64,000 nt of DNA from Anaerofustis stercorihominis DSM 17244 (GTDB lineage Bacteria; Bacillota; Clostridia; Eubacteriales; Anaerofustaceae), in assembly GCF_000154825.1 (NCBI RefSeq), contig NZ_DS560019.1:372001-436000 (forward strand), read 5' to 3'. Each line of letters begins with the position of its first letter. Positions within the stretch are counted from its first letter, which is position 1. The notes below the pieces were generated by a model. It had not been told where the DNA came from. It did not search any database and saw only the letters and a list, made by a program, of their open reading frames with translations. Shown piece after piece: positions 7,490-16,354 of the stretch. A program made the position numbers and the translations under genes.

Positions 7490-10300
7490 TTATAATATTT
7501 TCTTTAAAAACTGTCCGGTATAGCTTTCTTTGACTTTTGCTACCTCTTCCGGAGTACCCGTAGCAATCACAGTTCCGCCTCCATCTCCTCCTTCGGGACC
7601 TAAATCGATCAGATAATCCGCACATTTTATAACATCAAGATTATGTTCTATTATTAGGATTGTATTTCCGCCCTCTCTGAGTCTGTAAAGGACTTCGAGT
7701 AGTTTCTTAACATCTTCCATATGAAGCCCTGTGGTAGGTTCGTCCAAAATATACAAAGTTTTGCCTGTTTGTCTTTTTGACAGATAAGTTGCAAGCTTAA
7801 TCCTTTGAGCCTCTCCTCCGGAAAGAGTAGTAGAAGGCTGTCCGAGTTTGATATATCCAAGCCCAACATCATATAAAGTCTGTACTTTGGATTTAATGGA
7901 TGGAATATTTTCAAAGAACGTCAAAGCTTCTTCGACACTCATATCCAGTACCTCCGAAATATTCTTTCCCTTATATTTAATTTGAAGTGTTTCATCGTTA
8001 TATCTATGACCTTTGCAAACCTCACAAGGAACATACACATCGGGAAGAAAATGCATTTCTATTTTGATAATACCGTCACCTTTACAGTGCTCACATCTTC
8101 CGCCTTTTACATTAAAGCTGAAACGACCTTTTTTATAACCTCTCATTTTTGCTTCATTTGTCGAAGCAAAAACATCTCTTATAAGATCAAACATTCCTGT
8201 ATAAGTAGCAGGATTGGATCTCGGCGTACGTCCTATAGGAGACTGGTCTATATCTATTATCTTATCAAGATTTTCCCAGCCTTTTATTTCCTTATGTTTT
8301 CCAGACTTTTCTACGGAACCCAAAAGTTTTTTTCTTAAAGCTTTGAATAGTATTTCATTGATCAAAGTACTTTTTCCCGAACCCGAAACTCCGGTAACAC
8401 AAGTCATATTCCCAAGCTCAAATTTTACATCAATATTCTTTAAATTATTTTCTCTGGCACCGATAATTTCAAGATACTGTCCGTTGCCTTTTTGTCTTTC
8501 TTTTGGAACATCTATCTTTTTCCTGCCTGACAAATAATCCGCAGTTATAGAATTTTTGTTATCTATTATTTCTTCTAAAGGACCGTTAGCTATTACTTCT
8601 CCGCCGTGAATCCCCGCTCCGGGACCGATATCAACTATATGATCCGCTTCTCTCATCGTATCTTCATCGTGCTCTACGACGATAACGGTATTACCTATAT
8701 CGGTAAGCTCTCTTAAAGTATTTAAAAGCATTTCATTGTCTCTTTGATGCAGCCCTATACTCGGTTCATCAAGAACATATAATACACCTGTAAGCTTTGA
8801 ACCTATTTGAGTAGCAAGCCTTATTCTTTGGCTTTCTCCTCCTGACAAAGTAGAGGCTGCTCTGTCCAAAGTAAGATAACTTAGTCCAACATCATTTAAA
8901 AATCCAAGTCTGGATTTTATTTCTCTGAGCACAAGTTCCGCTATTTTAGCTTCATTTTCGTTAAGGACCAAATTATCTATAAATTTTTTACAGTCTCTTA
9001 TTGACATTTCTGTGAGTTCGATAATGTTAATCCCATTTATTTTGACGCTTAGGGAATTATCGTTTAGCCTCTTTCCTTTACAGGCACTGCAAGTGATATT
9101 AGACAAAAATTTTGAGAATTTAGCCTTTACATATTCACTGCTGCTTTCAAAGTATCTTCTTTCTAAATTATTTACTATTCCTTCAAAAACTATTTCTCTT
9201 TCCTTGTATCCTCCGAAGTGAGAATTAAATCCGATTTTGATTTTATCTTTATCTCCGTAAAGAAGTGCATCCATAAATTCATCGCTCGCTTCTTCCAAAG
9301 GTTTATCCATGGAGAAATTATATTTCTCTACCAAAGTTTTGACAATCACTGAATAGTAAGTGCTATCGTCACTGCTTACAAAATTGGATAATGCCCCTTC
9401 ATTTATAGAAATACTTTTATCGGGAATAACAAGGTCCGGGTCTATTGTTTGATGATATCCGATACCGTTACATTCCATACACATACCAAAAGGTGAGTTG
9501 AATGAAAAACTTCTCGGTTCAGGTTTATCCATTGCGATACCGCAGTCCATGCAGGCAAATTTCTCAGAATATAATTTTTCCTCGTCATCGGTTTTACATA
9601 TAACAAGCCCCTCGCTCAAATTAAGAGCGGTTTCCACAGAATCGTTAAGTCTCGATTTTATCTTATCTCTAACTTTGAGTCTGTCTATTACAACGCTTAT
9701 ATCATGTTTTTTATTCTTGGGAAGTTTTATTTCATCATCAAGGTCATAAAGCCCTCCGTCTATAAATACTCTGAGATAACCTTCTTTTTTAAGATGAGTA
9801 AGAAAGTTTTTATGAGTTCCCTTTTCCCCTCTTATAACGGGAGCCAATATTTGTATCTTAGTCCCTTCTTCCATAGATAGAATATCGTCTATTATAGTAT
9901 CTATACTTTGACTCTCTATTTTCTTACCGCATTTAGGACAATAAGGCGTCCCTATTCTCGCAAATAAAAGTCTGAAGTAATCATATATTTCGGTTACCGT
10001 TCCTACGGTAGAACGAGGATTACGGTTTGTGGTTTTTTGATCTATGGAAATAGACGGACTGAGTCCCTCAATATTATCAACGTCAGGTTTATTTGTTTGA
10101 CCGAGGAACATTCTTGCATATGCGGAAAGGCTTTCAACATATCTTCTCTGTCCTTCGGCATATATTGTATCAAAAGCAAGAGATGATTTCCCCGAACCGG
10201 AAAGTCCGGTAAAAACTATCAGCTTATCTCTCGGTATGGTTAAATCTATATTTTTAAGATTGTTTTCTCTAGCGCCTCTTATAACAATTTTGTCTGTCAT
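7490..10300 (-). CDS. uvrA: Excinuclease ABC subunit A
   Basis: UvrA is the damage-sensing ATPase of nucleotide excision repair; a dimer loads UvrB on damaged DNA. Seen: two ABC modules, Walker [10 protein letters not shown] near residue 32 and GVSGSGKST near 640, two LSGGE-type signatures ([13 protein letters not shown] and [13 protein letters not shown]), and zinc-binding CxxC pairs (CPKCGKK; CMDCG with [16 protein letters not shown] with CEVCKGHR). 936 residues is the normal length. The start is the ATG at 10300 ([14 protein letters not shown]), five bases after AAGGAGG. An in-frame ATG at 10318 lies before that SD and is rejected. uvrB is not adjacent; uvrC is at 27.5 kb. Confidence 0.98.
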   Translation of the reverse strand: MTDKIVIRGARENNLKNIDLTIPRDKLIVFTGLSGSGKSSLAFDTIYAEGQRRYVESLSAYARMFLGQTNKPDVDNIEGLSPSISIDQKTTNRNPRSTVGTVTEIYDYFRLLFARIGTPYCPKCGKKIESQSIDTIIDDILSMEEGTKIQILAPVIRGEKGTHKNFLTHLKKEGYLRVFIDGGLYDLDDEIKLPKNKKHDISVVIDRLKVRDKIKSRLNDSVETALNLSEGLVICKTDDEEKLYSEKFACMDCGIAMDKPEPRSFSFNSPFGMCMECNGIGYHQTIDPDLVIPDKSISINEGALSNFVSSDDSTYYSVIVKTLVEKYNFSMDKPLEEASDEFMDALLYGDKDKIKIGFNSHFGGYKEREIVFEGIVNNLERRYFESSSEYVKAKFSKFLSNITCSACKGKRLNDNSLSVKINGINIIELTEMSIRDCKKFIDNLVLNENEAKIAELVLREIKSRLGFLNDVGLSYLTLDRAASTLSGGESQRIRLATQIGSKLTGVLYVLDEPSIGLHQRDNEMLLNTLRELTDIGNTVIVVEHDEDTMREADHIVDIGPGAGIHGGEVIANGPLEEIIDNKNSITADYLSGRKKIDVPKERQKGNGQYLEIIGARENNLKNIDVKFELGNMTCVTGVSGSGKSTLINEILFKALRKKLLGSVEKSGKHKEIKGWENLDKIIDIDQSPIGRTPRSNPATYTGMFDLIRDVFASTNEAKMRGYKKGRFSFNVKGGRCEHCKGDGIIKIEMHFLPDVYVPCEVCKGHRYNDETLQIKYKGKNISEVLDMSVEEALTFFENIPSIKSKVQTLYDVGLGYIKLGQPSTTLSGGEAQRIKLATYLSKRQTGKTLYILDEPTTGLHMEDVKKLLEVLYRLREGGNTILIIEHNLDVIKCADYLIDLGPEGGDGGGTVIATGTPEEVAKVKESYTGQFLKKIL

Positions 10301-10352
10301 AATACCCTCCTTAAACATTAATATGATATTATCACAAATTTTTTAAAATAAC

Positions 10353-10377
10353 AACAAATTTTTAGAAAATTTGTTCG
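10353..10377 (-). promoter_or_regulatory. uvrA upstream operator: overlapping LexA-like and CodY-like sequences
   Basis: A 10-bp inverted repeat AACAAATTTT (10353-10362) / AAAATTTGTT (10366-10375). On the minus strand CGAACAAATTTTC (10377-10365) matches GAAC-N4-GTTC with one mismatch and shares GAACAAAT with the recA box. AATTTTTAGAAAATT (10357-10371) is 14 of 15 to the CodY consensus AATTTTCWGAAAATT. Given the gene, LexA control is the likelier reading. Confidence 0.45.
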
Positions 10378-10410
10378 GTTTTACATAATATACCTTAGAT
10401 ATTTAAACAA

Positions 10411-10439
10411 AAAAGAAAGATTTTAATAATCTTTCTTTT
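10411..10439. terminator. Hairpin terminator
   Basis: AAAAGAAAGATT (10411-10422), loop TTAAT, AATCTTTCTTTT (10428-10439). It works on either strand, yet no recognised gene ends here, so it may close an unannotated minus-strand transcript. Confidence 0.7.
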
Positions 10440-10616
10440 AATCTTAAAAAACTTTATTATATAGCCCTTTCAATACTCAATAAACATTTTAAAATTTACA
10501 ATAAACCTTTATTTTTTTATCGATTACTTCCTTTAATAAATCATAAATCATTTATATTTAACTTAAAATATTATAATTTAAAAATACAGTTGACTAGACT
10601 TAATTTTAATTCTAAC

Positions 10617-10641
10617 AAAAAAAGAGCTTCCGCTCTTTTTT
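10617..10641 (-). terminator. Terminator of trxA
   Basis: AAAAAAGAGC / GCTCTTTTTT stem with loop TTCC, 34 bases beyond the trxA stop. Confidence 0.85.
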
Positions 10642-10674
10642 CAAACAATTTAATTTTAAAGGTTTATATATTAT

Positions 10675-10989
10675 TTATTGTACTTGGTCGATAACTTCTA
10701 AAAGCTCTTGTTTTGTCATGGCACCTTGAGTTCTTTTCACTTGTTTGCCGTCTTTATACATCAAAAGTGTAGGTATTGACATTACCTTATTCTTCATAGC
10801 AAGCATCCTTTCATCATCTACATTGACCTTGCATACTTTTATATCATTTCTTTCTTCTGACACTTCATCTATTACCGGAGAAAAAGCACTGCATGGTCCG
10901 CACCAAGGAGCCCAAAAATCTACTATCACCAATCTATTATCATTTATCTCTTCCTTGAAAGTCTTATTTGTTAAATCTATTACACTCAT
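10675..10989 (-). CDS. trxA: Thioredoxin
   Basis: A 104-residue single-domain thioredoxin, a cytoplasmic dithiol reductant for proteins such as ribonucleotide reductase and peroxiredoxins. Seen: the active site WCGPC at residues 29-33, the preceding VIVDFWAP strand, and the cis-proline loop SIPTLLMYKDGK. SD AAAGAGG precedes the ATG at 10989. It is divergent from a Crp/Fnr regulator with a TGTGAC/GTCACA palindrome between them, suggesting it is a target of that regulator. Thioredoxin reductase is not next to it. Confidence 0.97.
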   Translation of the reverse strand: MSVIDLTNKTFKEEINDNRLVIVDFWAPWCGPCSAFSPVIDEVSEERNDIKVCKVNVDDERMLAMKNKVMSIPTLLMYKDGKQVKRTQGAMTKQELLEVIDQVQ

Positions 10990-11048
10990 TTTTTCTTACC
11001 TCTTTCCTGTTATTTGTTTATATTATATTCAAATAAAAAATAAAAGAC

Positions 11049-11063
11049 TGTGACAAAGTCACA
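11049..11063. promoter_or_regulatory. Crp/Fnr-type operator between trxA and the regulator gene
   Basis: TGTGAC-AAA-GTCACA, a perfect palindrome. The halves match the Crp-type TGTGA/TCACA but with a 5-base centre in place of 6. Its place between the divergent genes suggests autoregulation and control of trxA. Confidence 0.65.
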
Positions 11064-11136
11064 TAAGGAAAATATAAAGTCATAATGGACAAATAAGAAT
11101 AATAATTATAGAATATATAATAAGGCGGTAAAAAAT

Positions 11137-11802
11137 ATGAATGATTACAATTTCAATATGAAAGAATTCCTTCCCTTTTGGGATGACCTAAAAAGTGAAT
11201 GTCAAAACACTATATTAAAAGAATTAAAACATAAGACATATAAAAAAGGCGAAACTGTTCACGACAACTCCGTAACATGTACGGGACTTATATTCATTTT
11301 AAGCGGTAAGCTCAGAGCATATATGATTTCGGAAAACGGGAGAGAGCTTAGTTTATATTATTTGATGGATAATGATATATGCTTAATGTCTGCTTCATGC
11401 GTGATGAAAGATATAACATTTGATATATTCATTGAAGCAATGGAGGATACAAAAGTAGCTATTTTACCTACACATATTTATAAAGATATAGCTAATAATT
11501 ATATCGAGATGTCAAAGTATGTTAATAGCATTATGTCTTCAAGGTTATCAGATGTAATGTGGATTTTAGAACAAGTATTATTTAAAAAATTCGATTCCAG
11601 ACTTGCGGAATTCCTTCTTTTCCACAGAGATGAAAATGATAAAATAAAAATGACTCATGAAGAAATAGCAAATCATTTGGGAAGTGCAAGAGAAGTGGTA
11701 AGCAGGATGCTCAAACACTTTGAAAGTAACGATATCATAAAACTTTTCAGAGGCGGTATCGAAATATTAAATGAAGATGAACTTATAAAACTCTCCGATT
11801 AA
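11137..11802 (+). CDS. Crp/Fnr-family transcriptional regulator
   Basis: 221 residues. The N-terminal two-thirds is the cyclic-nucleotide-binding-like beta roll (KKGETVHDNSV, FILSGKLRAYMISENGRELSLYYL). The C-terminal third holds the winged helix, with recognition helix region THEEIANHLGSAREVVSRMLKHFE. The cAMP phosphate-binding RxS motif is not evident and there is no N-terminal Fe-S cysteine cluster, so the effector is unknown. Cysteines near residues 49, 87 and 93 could sense redox, but this is speculation. SD AAGGCGG precedes the ATG. It is divergent from trxA and likely autoregulated through the palindrome at 11049-11063. The GC-rich repeat at 11822 acts as its terminator. Confidence 0.88.
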   Translation: MNDYNFNMKEFLPFWDDLKSECQNTILKELKHKTYKKGETVHDNSVTCTGLIFILSGKLRAYMISENGRELSLYYLMDNDICLMSASCVMKDITFDIFIEAMEDTKVAILPTHIYKDIANNYIEMSKYVNSIMSSRLSDVMWILEQVLFKKFDSRLAEFLLFHRDENDKIKMTHEEIANHLGSAREVVSRMLKHFESNDIIKLFRGGIEILNEDELIKLSD

Positions 11803-11821
11803 TTGATTTTATAATAAAACG

Positions 11822-11859
11822 GCGGGCGCGGAATCTGCTTTAGCAGGCGTAGTGCCCGC
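11822..11859 (+). repeat. GC-rich hairpin repeat, copy 1 (also acts as terminator)
   Basis: Stem GCGGGC / GCCCGC, internal loop GCGGAAT opposite GCGTAGT, inner stem CTGC / GCAG, loop TTTA. It is followed by ATTTTTTAG, so it can terminate the regulator gene. It matches copies at 21504-21538 and 32945-32982 nearly base for base and is far more GC-rich than its surroundings. Confidence 0.85.
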
Positions 11860-11947
11860 ATTTTTTAGCTAAATCCTAATTTACATTATATTTAAGTTGT
11901 GATAAACTTTATCTTATAGAATATACAAAGTTTAAGGAGAAATAATT

Positions 11948-12709
11948 ATGTTAAAAATTGACTTAACAGGAAAGAAAGCATTTCTTACAGGCGGCAGCAG
12001 AGGTGTAGGAAGAGCCATCTGTCTTGCTCTTGCCGAGTGCGGAGCGGACATTGCATTCACTTATTTATCAAGAGATGAAGCAGCAAATGGGGTAGTTAAA
12101 GAAATAGAAGCTTTAGGTAGAGAAGCTTACTGTTATAAATGCGATGTCGGAAACTTTGACCAAATGAAAGAAACTTTAAATGATATTAAAGAAAAATTTG
12201 GCAAACTGGATATAATAGTAAACAATGCGGGAGGTTCAAAGGTAGTAGAAATAGATGAACTTACTCCGGAATATTTGGATACCGTATTAAAATCAAATTT
12301 ATATGGTTCATTTTATTCTATCATGGCAGGAGGATTAGATCTCCTTAAAGAAGCAGGAGGGGGAAGCATAATAAATATAGGTTCTTCTGCAATGTATTCG
12401 GGAATGGGAGGAGGCCCTCAATACTCCGCATCAAAAGCCGGCTTATTGGGACTTACGAGATATATGGCAGTACAGTACGGACCTGAAAACATAAGATGTA
12501 ATACACTTGCAATTTCTCTTATCAAGACAGAACTGTTAAATAAGTTCGATGATGAAATGTTAAAGAAAAAAATAGCTACGGTACCTGTCGGAAGACTCGG
12601 AGAACCGGAAGATGTAGCTTATATGACAGCATTCCTTTCAAGTGAAATGGCATCATACATAAGCGGCGAAGTAATACTAATGGACGGGGCTAGGACTTAC
12701 GCAAAATAA
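11948..12709 (+). CDS. Short-chain dehydrogenase/reductase, FabG-like
   Basis: 253 residues, classical SDR. Seen: nucleotide loop TGGSRGVGRA near residue 14, NNAGGS after the fourth strand, catalytic Ser in INIGSSAMYS, YSASK (Tyr and Lys), and a C-terminal SGEVILMDGA. Arg next to the glycine loop and in TYLSRDE suggests NADPH preference. The family includes 3-oxoacyl-ACP reductases, but no fatty-acid genes are near, so the substrate is unknown. The third glycine-motif set is intact, so it should be active. It is a single gene with AAGGAG SD and its own terminator. Confidence 0.9.
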   Translation: MLKIDLTGKKAFLTGGSRGVGRAICLALAECGADIAFTYLSRDEAANGVVKEIEALGREAYCYKCDVGNFDQMKETLNDIKEKFGKLDIIVNNAGGSKVVEIDELTPEYLDTVLKSNLYGSFYSIMAGGLDLLKEAGGGSIINIGSSAMYSGMGGGPQYSASKAGLLGLTRYMAVQYGPENIRCNTLAISLIKTELLNKFDDEMLKKKIATVPVGRLGEPEDVAYMTAFLSSEMASYISGEVILMDGARTYAK

Positions 12710-12716
12710 TAAAAAC

Positions 12717-12744
12717 AAAAAAAGCGGATTATTATCCGCTTTTT
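12717..12744. terminator. Bidirectional terminator between converging genes
   Basis: AAAGCGGAT (12721-12729), loop TATT, ATCCGCTTT (12734-12742), flanked by A- and T-runs. Confidence 0.9.
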
Positions 12745-12757
12745 ATTATTATATAAT

Positions 12758-13147
12758 CTAAATAATGAAAGAAACTATTAAAGCTATCAATGTTAATACC
12801 CATATAGGAAAAATCAAAAACATCCTTGAAGTTTGCAGTTCTCTCTTAAAACACACATTTTGACCCGGCTTTCTTGGACTATATAAAATTTCAATGACAT
12901 CATCTTTCTTTATCATTTCACTGTTTAAATCCAAGCTGTTTTTTACATTAATAAAATTTTCGTCTACTTTATATGTTAAAACAGCACTTGCGATTTTTTT
13001 ATTATTCCCATAAGATGATTTAATGGAAATTACTTTAGCATAAGCGCTTTTGGTGCATATTTTATATAAATAATATTCTTTGATTTTTATAAATGCAATA
13101 CCTAATGATGTAACTACAAATAAAACAATAAATAAAAACTTATCCAT
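12758..13147 (-). CDS. Small two-TM membrane protein, DUF3592-like
   Basis: 129 residues. One membrane helix at the N-terminus (FLFIVLFVVTSLGIAFIKI) and one at the C-terminus (MFLIFPIWVLTLIALIVSFII) flank an extracytoplasmic beta-rich region. In this region AYAKVISIKSSYG, AVLTYKVDENF and VIEILYSPRKPGQNV follow the DUF3592 pattern (conversion of V-x-G-type strands ending in a Y-x-P motif). The function of this family is unknown. It stands alone between two terminators. Confidence 0.65.
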   Translation of the reverse strand: MDKFLFIVLFVVTSLGIAFIKIKEYYLYKICTKSAYAKVISIKSSYGNNKKIASAVLTYKVDENFINVKNSLDLNSEMIKKDDVIEILYSPRKPGQNVCFKRELQTSRMFLIFPIWVLTLIALIVSFII

Positions 13148-13235
13148 TACTGACCTCTTAAATTATAATTTATAAAACAGATTATAACATATAAAAACCA
13201 ATTAAAATAAATATTAATATTAATTACATATTTAA

Positions 13236-13271
13236 TAAAAAAAGACGGCATCAAAATATTGATGTCGTCTT
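13236..13271 (-). terminator. Terminator of the two-component operon
   Basis: AAGACGgCATCAA (13242-13254) / TTGATGtCGTCTT (13259-13271) with an A-run on the left giving the minus-strand U-tract. Confidence 0.85.
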
Positions 13272-13276
13272 ATACT

Positions 13277-15295
13277 TTATTTATTATTTTTGAAATCAAG
13301 TCTTGCTTTAAATAAATCTTTATCTATAGTAACACTAAAGTCAATCCCCATCAGTCCGGTAAAACTTTGAACAATGGAAAGCCCCAACCCAAAACCTTCA
13401 AGATCTCTTGCTTTATCCGCTCTTGCAAATCTGGTTAATATTTCATCACTTGTAAAATCCATTTCGTAATTTGAAATATTGATTATTGTTATACTAGGAC
13501 CGTCTTTTTCCAAATCTATATATATCCTTGTTCCTTTGAGAGAATATTTGACCGAATTTTGAATAAGATTCTCAAGAACCCTTCCAAGTCTTTCTCCGTC
13601 AGCATAAACATAAACGTCATCATCCACATTTACTCTAACTTCAAGGTCATTTTCATTAATACTGTCACTAAATTCACTTATACTTTGATTTATCAAGCTC
13701 TTTAAATTTATATTTGTATTATGAAGTTCTATATTCCCGCTCGTAGCCTTAGATATATCAAATATATCCTCTACCAATTTTTTTAACTTTTGAGATTTAC
13801 TGTCTAATATTTCCAAATATTCCTTCGCTATTTCCGGTTTTATATCTTCTCTCTTCATTAAATCAACATAATTTATGATTGATGTAAGAGGGGTCTTTAA
13901 ATCATGAGAAACATTTGTTACCAGCTCACTCTTCATTTTTTCGCTTTTTACTTGTTCCTCAACTGCTTCTTTAATGTGTTCGTTAAGTGCATTCAAGTTA
14001 TATTCAATTTCTTTAAAATAACTGTTATCGCTTAAATAAATATTTTCATTAAAATGTCCGAGCCCCAGAGTTTCTGTATAGTTATACACATCTTCTATAT
14101 CTTTTACACTTTTTATTGAAGATGAATACAATCTGAATATCGAATACAGCAAATATATAAAAGAAACGACAATTATGAGTGCATACAACTGTTCATAAGG
14201 TCCGGATATCCCCATGGCTATAAGAAGAAAAGCAAGCATTAAAATCCCTCCGGAAACAACACATCTAGTAATACCGTTAACCATTCTTGACTGAACTTTC
14301 TTACTGAACGGTTTAAATACCTGATTACTCTTATATATTTCCATTACCTTTTTATATAAAGATACGTTCAATAAATTTTCATTATCATACATTGCCGCAC
14401 AGTAAAGACAAAATATAAACAGTATTGCTGCGATCGTACCGTTGATACTGGAAAAATTACCATAAATAAAGTATGCCATAAACAATTTGATTTCAAGAAA
14501 AACCTTATTAAATATCTGTCCTATAACATCAAGAGTTTCCCTTATTCCATATTTCTTTTTTATAATTATCAGTAAATATAACAATAAAAAAGATGAAAAG
14601 ACAAAACCTATAGTTGACCATACAGCGTCGGATTTATAAACATCATAGCTATCTTTAAAATAACCTCCGGCTGTAAAATCATGGTTTACCGCCAACAACA
14701 CAGTCGGAGGTAGTACCTTAGTCTGAAGATATGAATTATTATCATCATACATATCAAAATTATTAGTCAAATTATATGAAACATTAAGAAGTTCTTTTTT
14801 TCCGTTTACATATGTGGTTGTAACATTGCTTCTTGTGTTTATGAAAGTATAACCATCTTTATTATATTCTTTTTCAAATTCAGAATCACTTTTTGCACCT
14901 GAATTGCTATATACAATATCCGTATTGTTATCCATTATAAAATAAGAAACTTCAGGTCCGTAACTGCCTATTACGTTAGCTTTTAGTTCACCTCTCAACT
15001 TTGGCGACATAGACGCAACGGTTTTTTGCAGATCCGCTTTAGGATCCCCATCATGCACCTCCTGATATTCTCTGTATAAAGCATTATTTAAATAAGCATG
15101 TATTTCATCCAGTTTATAACCGTAATCGGAAGATGTAAGATATGCATGGTTACCGAACATCTGATACGATTTATTTAAAATAACTTTATTTCCGTTATTA
15201 ACAGCAAAACTAAATATAATAAATATTGCTATTATTAAAAGTATATGATTAAGTAGACTTTTATTCTCCTTAATGTTTTTCAATTTTATATCCAA
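13277..15295 (-). CDS. Membrane sensor histidine kinase
   Basis: 672 residues, larger than usual. Membrane helices lie near residues 17-34, then a long extracytoplasmic sensing domain (about 35-220), then about four or five more helices (220-400). The cytoplasmic part has the HisKA H-box VSHDLKTPLTS (His near 463) and a HATPase domain with N-box ENLIQNSVKYS and G-box GFGLGLSIV. No HAMP is evident. The start is unclear: the TTG at 15295 overlaps the response regulator gene by 26 bases, and an AAGGAG at the regulator's stop is not followed by a standard start. It pairs with the regulator at 15270. The position opposite ftsEX and cell-wall hydrolases suggests envelope sensing (inference). Confidence 0.9.
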   Translation of the reverse strand: MDIKLKNIKENKSLLNHILLIIAIFIIFSFAVNNGNKVILNKSYQMFGNHAYLTSSDYGYKLDEIHAYLNNALYREYQEVHDGDPKADLQKTVASMSPKLRGELKANVIGSYGPEVSYFIMDNNTDIVYSNSGAKSDSEFEKEYNKDGYTFINTRSNVTTTYVNGKKELLNVSYNLTNNFDMYDDNNSYLQTKVLPPTVLLAVNHDFTAGGYFKDSYDVYKSDAVWSTIGFVFSSFLLLYLLIIIKKKYGIRETLDVIGQIFNKVFLEIKLFMAYFIYGNFSSINGTIAAILFIFCLYCAAMYDNENLLNVSLYKKVMEIYKSNQVFKPFSKKVQSRMVNGITRCVVSGGILMLAFLLIAMGISGPYEQLYALIIVVSFIYLLYSIFRLYSSSIKSVKDIEDVYNYTETLGLGHFNENIYLSDNSYFKEIEYNLNALNEHIKEAVEEQVKSEKMKSELVTNVSHDLKTPLTSIINYVDLMKREDIKPEIAKEYLEILDSKSQKLKKLVEDIFDISKATSGNIELHNTNINLKSLINQSISEFSDSINENDLEVRVNVDDDVYVYADGERLGRVLENLIQNSVKYSLKGTRIYIDLEKDGPSITIINISNYEMDFTSDEILTRFARADKARDLEGFGLGLSIVQSFTGLMGIDFSVTIDKDLFKARLDFKNNK

Positions 15296-15971
15296 TTCCC
15301 CACACCACCTTTAAATATTTTGGATTTTTAGGATCTATTTCTATCTTTTCTCTTATATGCCTTACATGTACCGCTACGGTATTATCAGTCATATAAGAAA
15401 GCTCTCCCCAAACTTTTTCATATATTTCCTCCATAGAAAACACTTTATTAGGTCTGGACATCAAAAGCTTCAGTATTTTAAATTCAGTACTCGTAAGTTT
15501 TACCTCTTCTCCGTCAACAGTCACCTCTGTAGTATCTTCATTTAAGCTGAGTCCACCGGTGGTCAATATATTATCAGCTTCTTTTTCACTCATATTACCT
15601 AGTATCGTATATCTCCTAATCAAAGATTTAACTCTCGCAATAAGTTCCAAAGGATTAAAAGGCTTAGTTACGTAATCGTCGGCACCGATATTTAGGCCTA
15701 TTATCTTATCGGTATCTTCGGATTTTGCAGACAAAAATATGACCGGAACATTTTGTTTTTCCCTAACTTTAGTTATGGTTGCTATACCATCCAATTTGGG
15801 CATCATTATGTCGAGAACTATCAAGTGGATTTCTTCCTTTTCTAAAACACTTAATGCTTCATATCCATCATAAGCTTCAAATATGTTATAGCCTTCATTG
15901 GAAAGATATATATTTATTGCTTTTACTATTTCTTTATCGTCATCTACTACTAAAATATTATATTTACCCAT
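15270..15971 (-). CDS. OmpR/PhoB-family response regulator
   Basis: 233 residues. Receiver domain with acidic pocket VVDDDKE, phospho-acceptor Asp in LIVLDIMMPKLDG, conserved Thr/Ser in VIFLSAKSE and Lys in VTKPFNP. The C-terminal winged helix is seen as LTSTEFKILKLLM and HVRHIREKIE...VWGIGYKIE. The ATG at 15971 (MGKYNILVVDDD) follows AGGGGGAAG; an upstream TTG at 15989 is rejected. It is the first gene of the operon with the kinase, divergent from ftsE across a 383-base gap, so it may control ftsEX and the hydrolases. Confidence 0.95.
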   Translation of the reverse strand: MGKYNILVVDDDKEIVKAINIYLSNEGYNIFEAYDGYEALSVLEKEEIHLIVLDIMMPKLDGIATITKVREKQNVPVIFLSAKSEDTDKIIGLNIGADDYVTKPFNPLELIARVKSLIRRYTILGNMSEKEADNILTTGGLSLNEDTTEVTVDGEEVKLTSTEFKILKLLMSRPNKVFSMEEIYEKVWGELSYMTDNTVAVHVRHIREKIEIDPKNPKYLKVVWGIGYKIEKH

Positions 15972-16219
15972 GGTCTTCCCCCTAATCAAGTGTTAAATAA
16001 ATTATAAACCATAATATTTAATATTCTTTATGGAAATTATTAATATTTCATTAATATTATATCATAATATAATTTTATTTTATTTCCTTATAAAGCCATA
16101 AATCCACATATCCTTCACTTGATCTTCAACATATTGTTTCTTTTCTTTAATATTTTTGAAAATATACCTATATATGCCATAAAATGGATGCTGTCTATTA
16201 TTAAAAAATGACAAAATAA

Positions 16220-16247
16220 TTGATAATACGACAAAATATGCTATAAT
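16220..16247 (+). promoter_or_regulatory. ftsE promoter with extended -10
   Basis: -35 TTGATA (16220-16225), 16-bp spacer, TGC plus TATAAT (16242-16247). AATACGAC (16225-16232) lies between the hexamers, as an operator might. Predicted leader is about 100 bases. Confidence 0.7.
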
Positions 16248-16258
16248 GTTTTAATAAA

Positions 16259-16314
16259 ACATCTAAATTTATTTAATTATTTATTAATATATTAAAAGTG
16301 TAATATTTAGATGT
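16259..16314 (+). promoter_or_regulatory. Inverted repeat at the 5' end of the ftsE leader
   Basis: ACATCTAAAT (16259-16268) and ATTTAGATGT (16305-16314), exact 10-bp arms, 36-base loop, followed by GTATTTTTAG. It could protect the 5' end or act as a weak attenuator. Confidence 0.4.
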
Positions 16315-16354
16315 GTATTTTTAGTATTTATTTAAATTTAGAATAGGAGTAAGT

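Larger units (their letters stand above)
10301..10674. other. uvrA-trxA gap: regulatory boxes, orphan terminator, possible tiny transcript
   Basis: Besides the uvrA control sites (10353-10377) and two terminators (10411-10439 and 10617-10641), about 175 bases (10440-10616) lie between the terminators without a recognised gene. On the minus strand a TATAAT (10575-10570) precedes a 20-codon frame (10551-10489, MIYDLLKEVID...) with no SD, ending before the 10411-10439 terminator. This could be a small RNA or decayed sequence; nothing decides it. Confidence 0.35.
15972..16354. other. Divergent control region between the two-component system and ftsE
   Basis: AT-rich. It contains the ftsE promoter (16220-16247), an AATACGAC site (16225-16232) inside it, and a 10-bp inverted repeat in the predicted ftsE leader (16259-16268 / 16305-16314). 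No gene is seen. Confidence 0.6.

Noticed and set aside
10301-10318. ATG at 10318 as the uvrA start
   Set aside because: The strong SD AAGGAGG lies inside that longer frame and points to the ATG at 10300.
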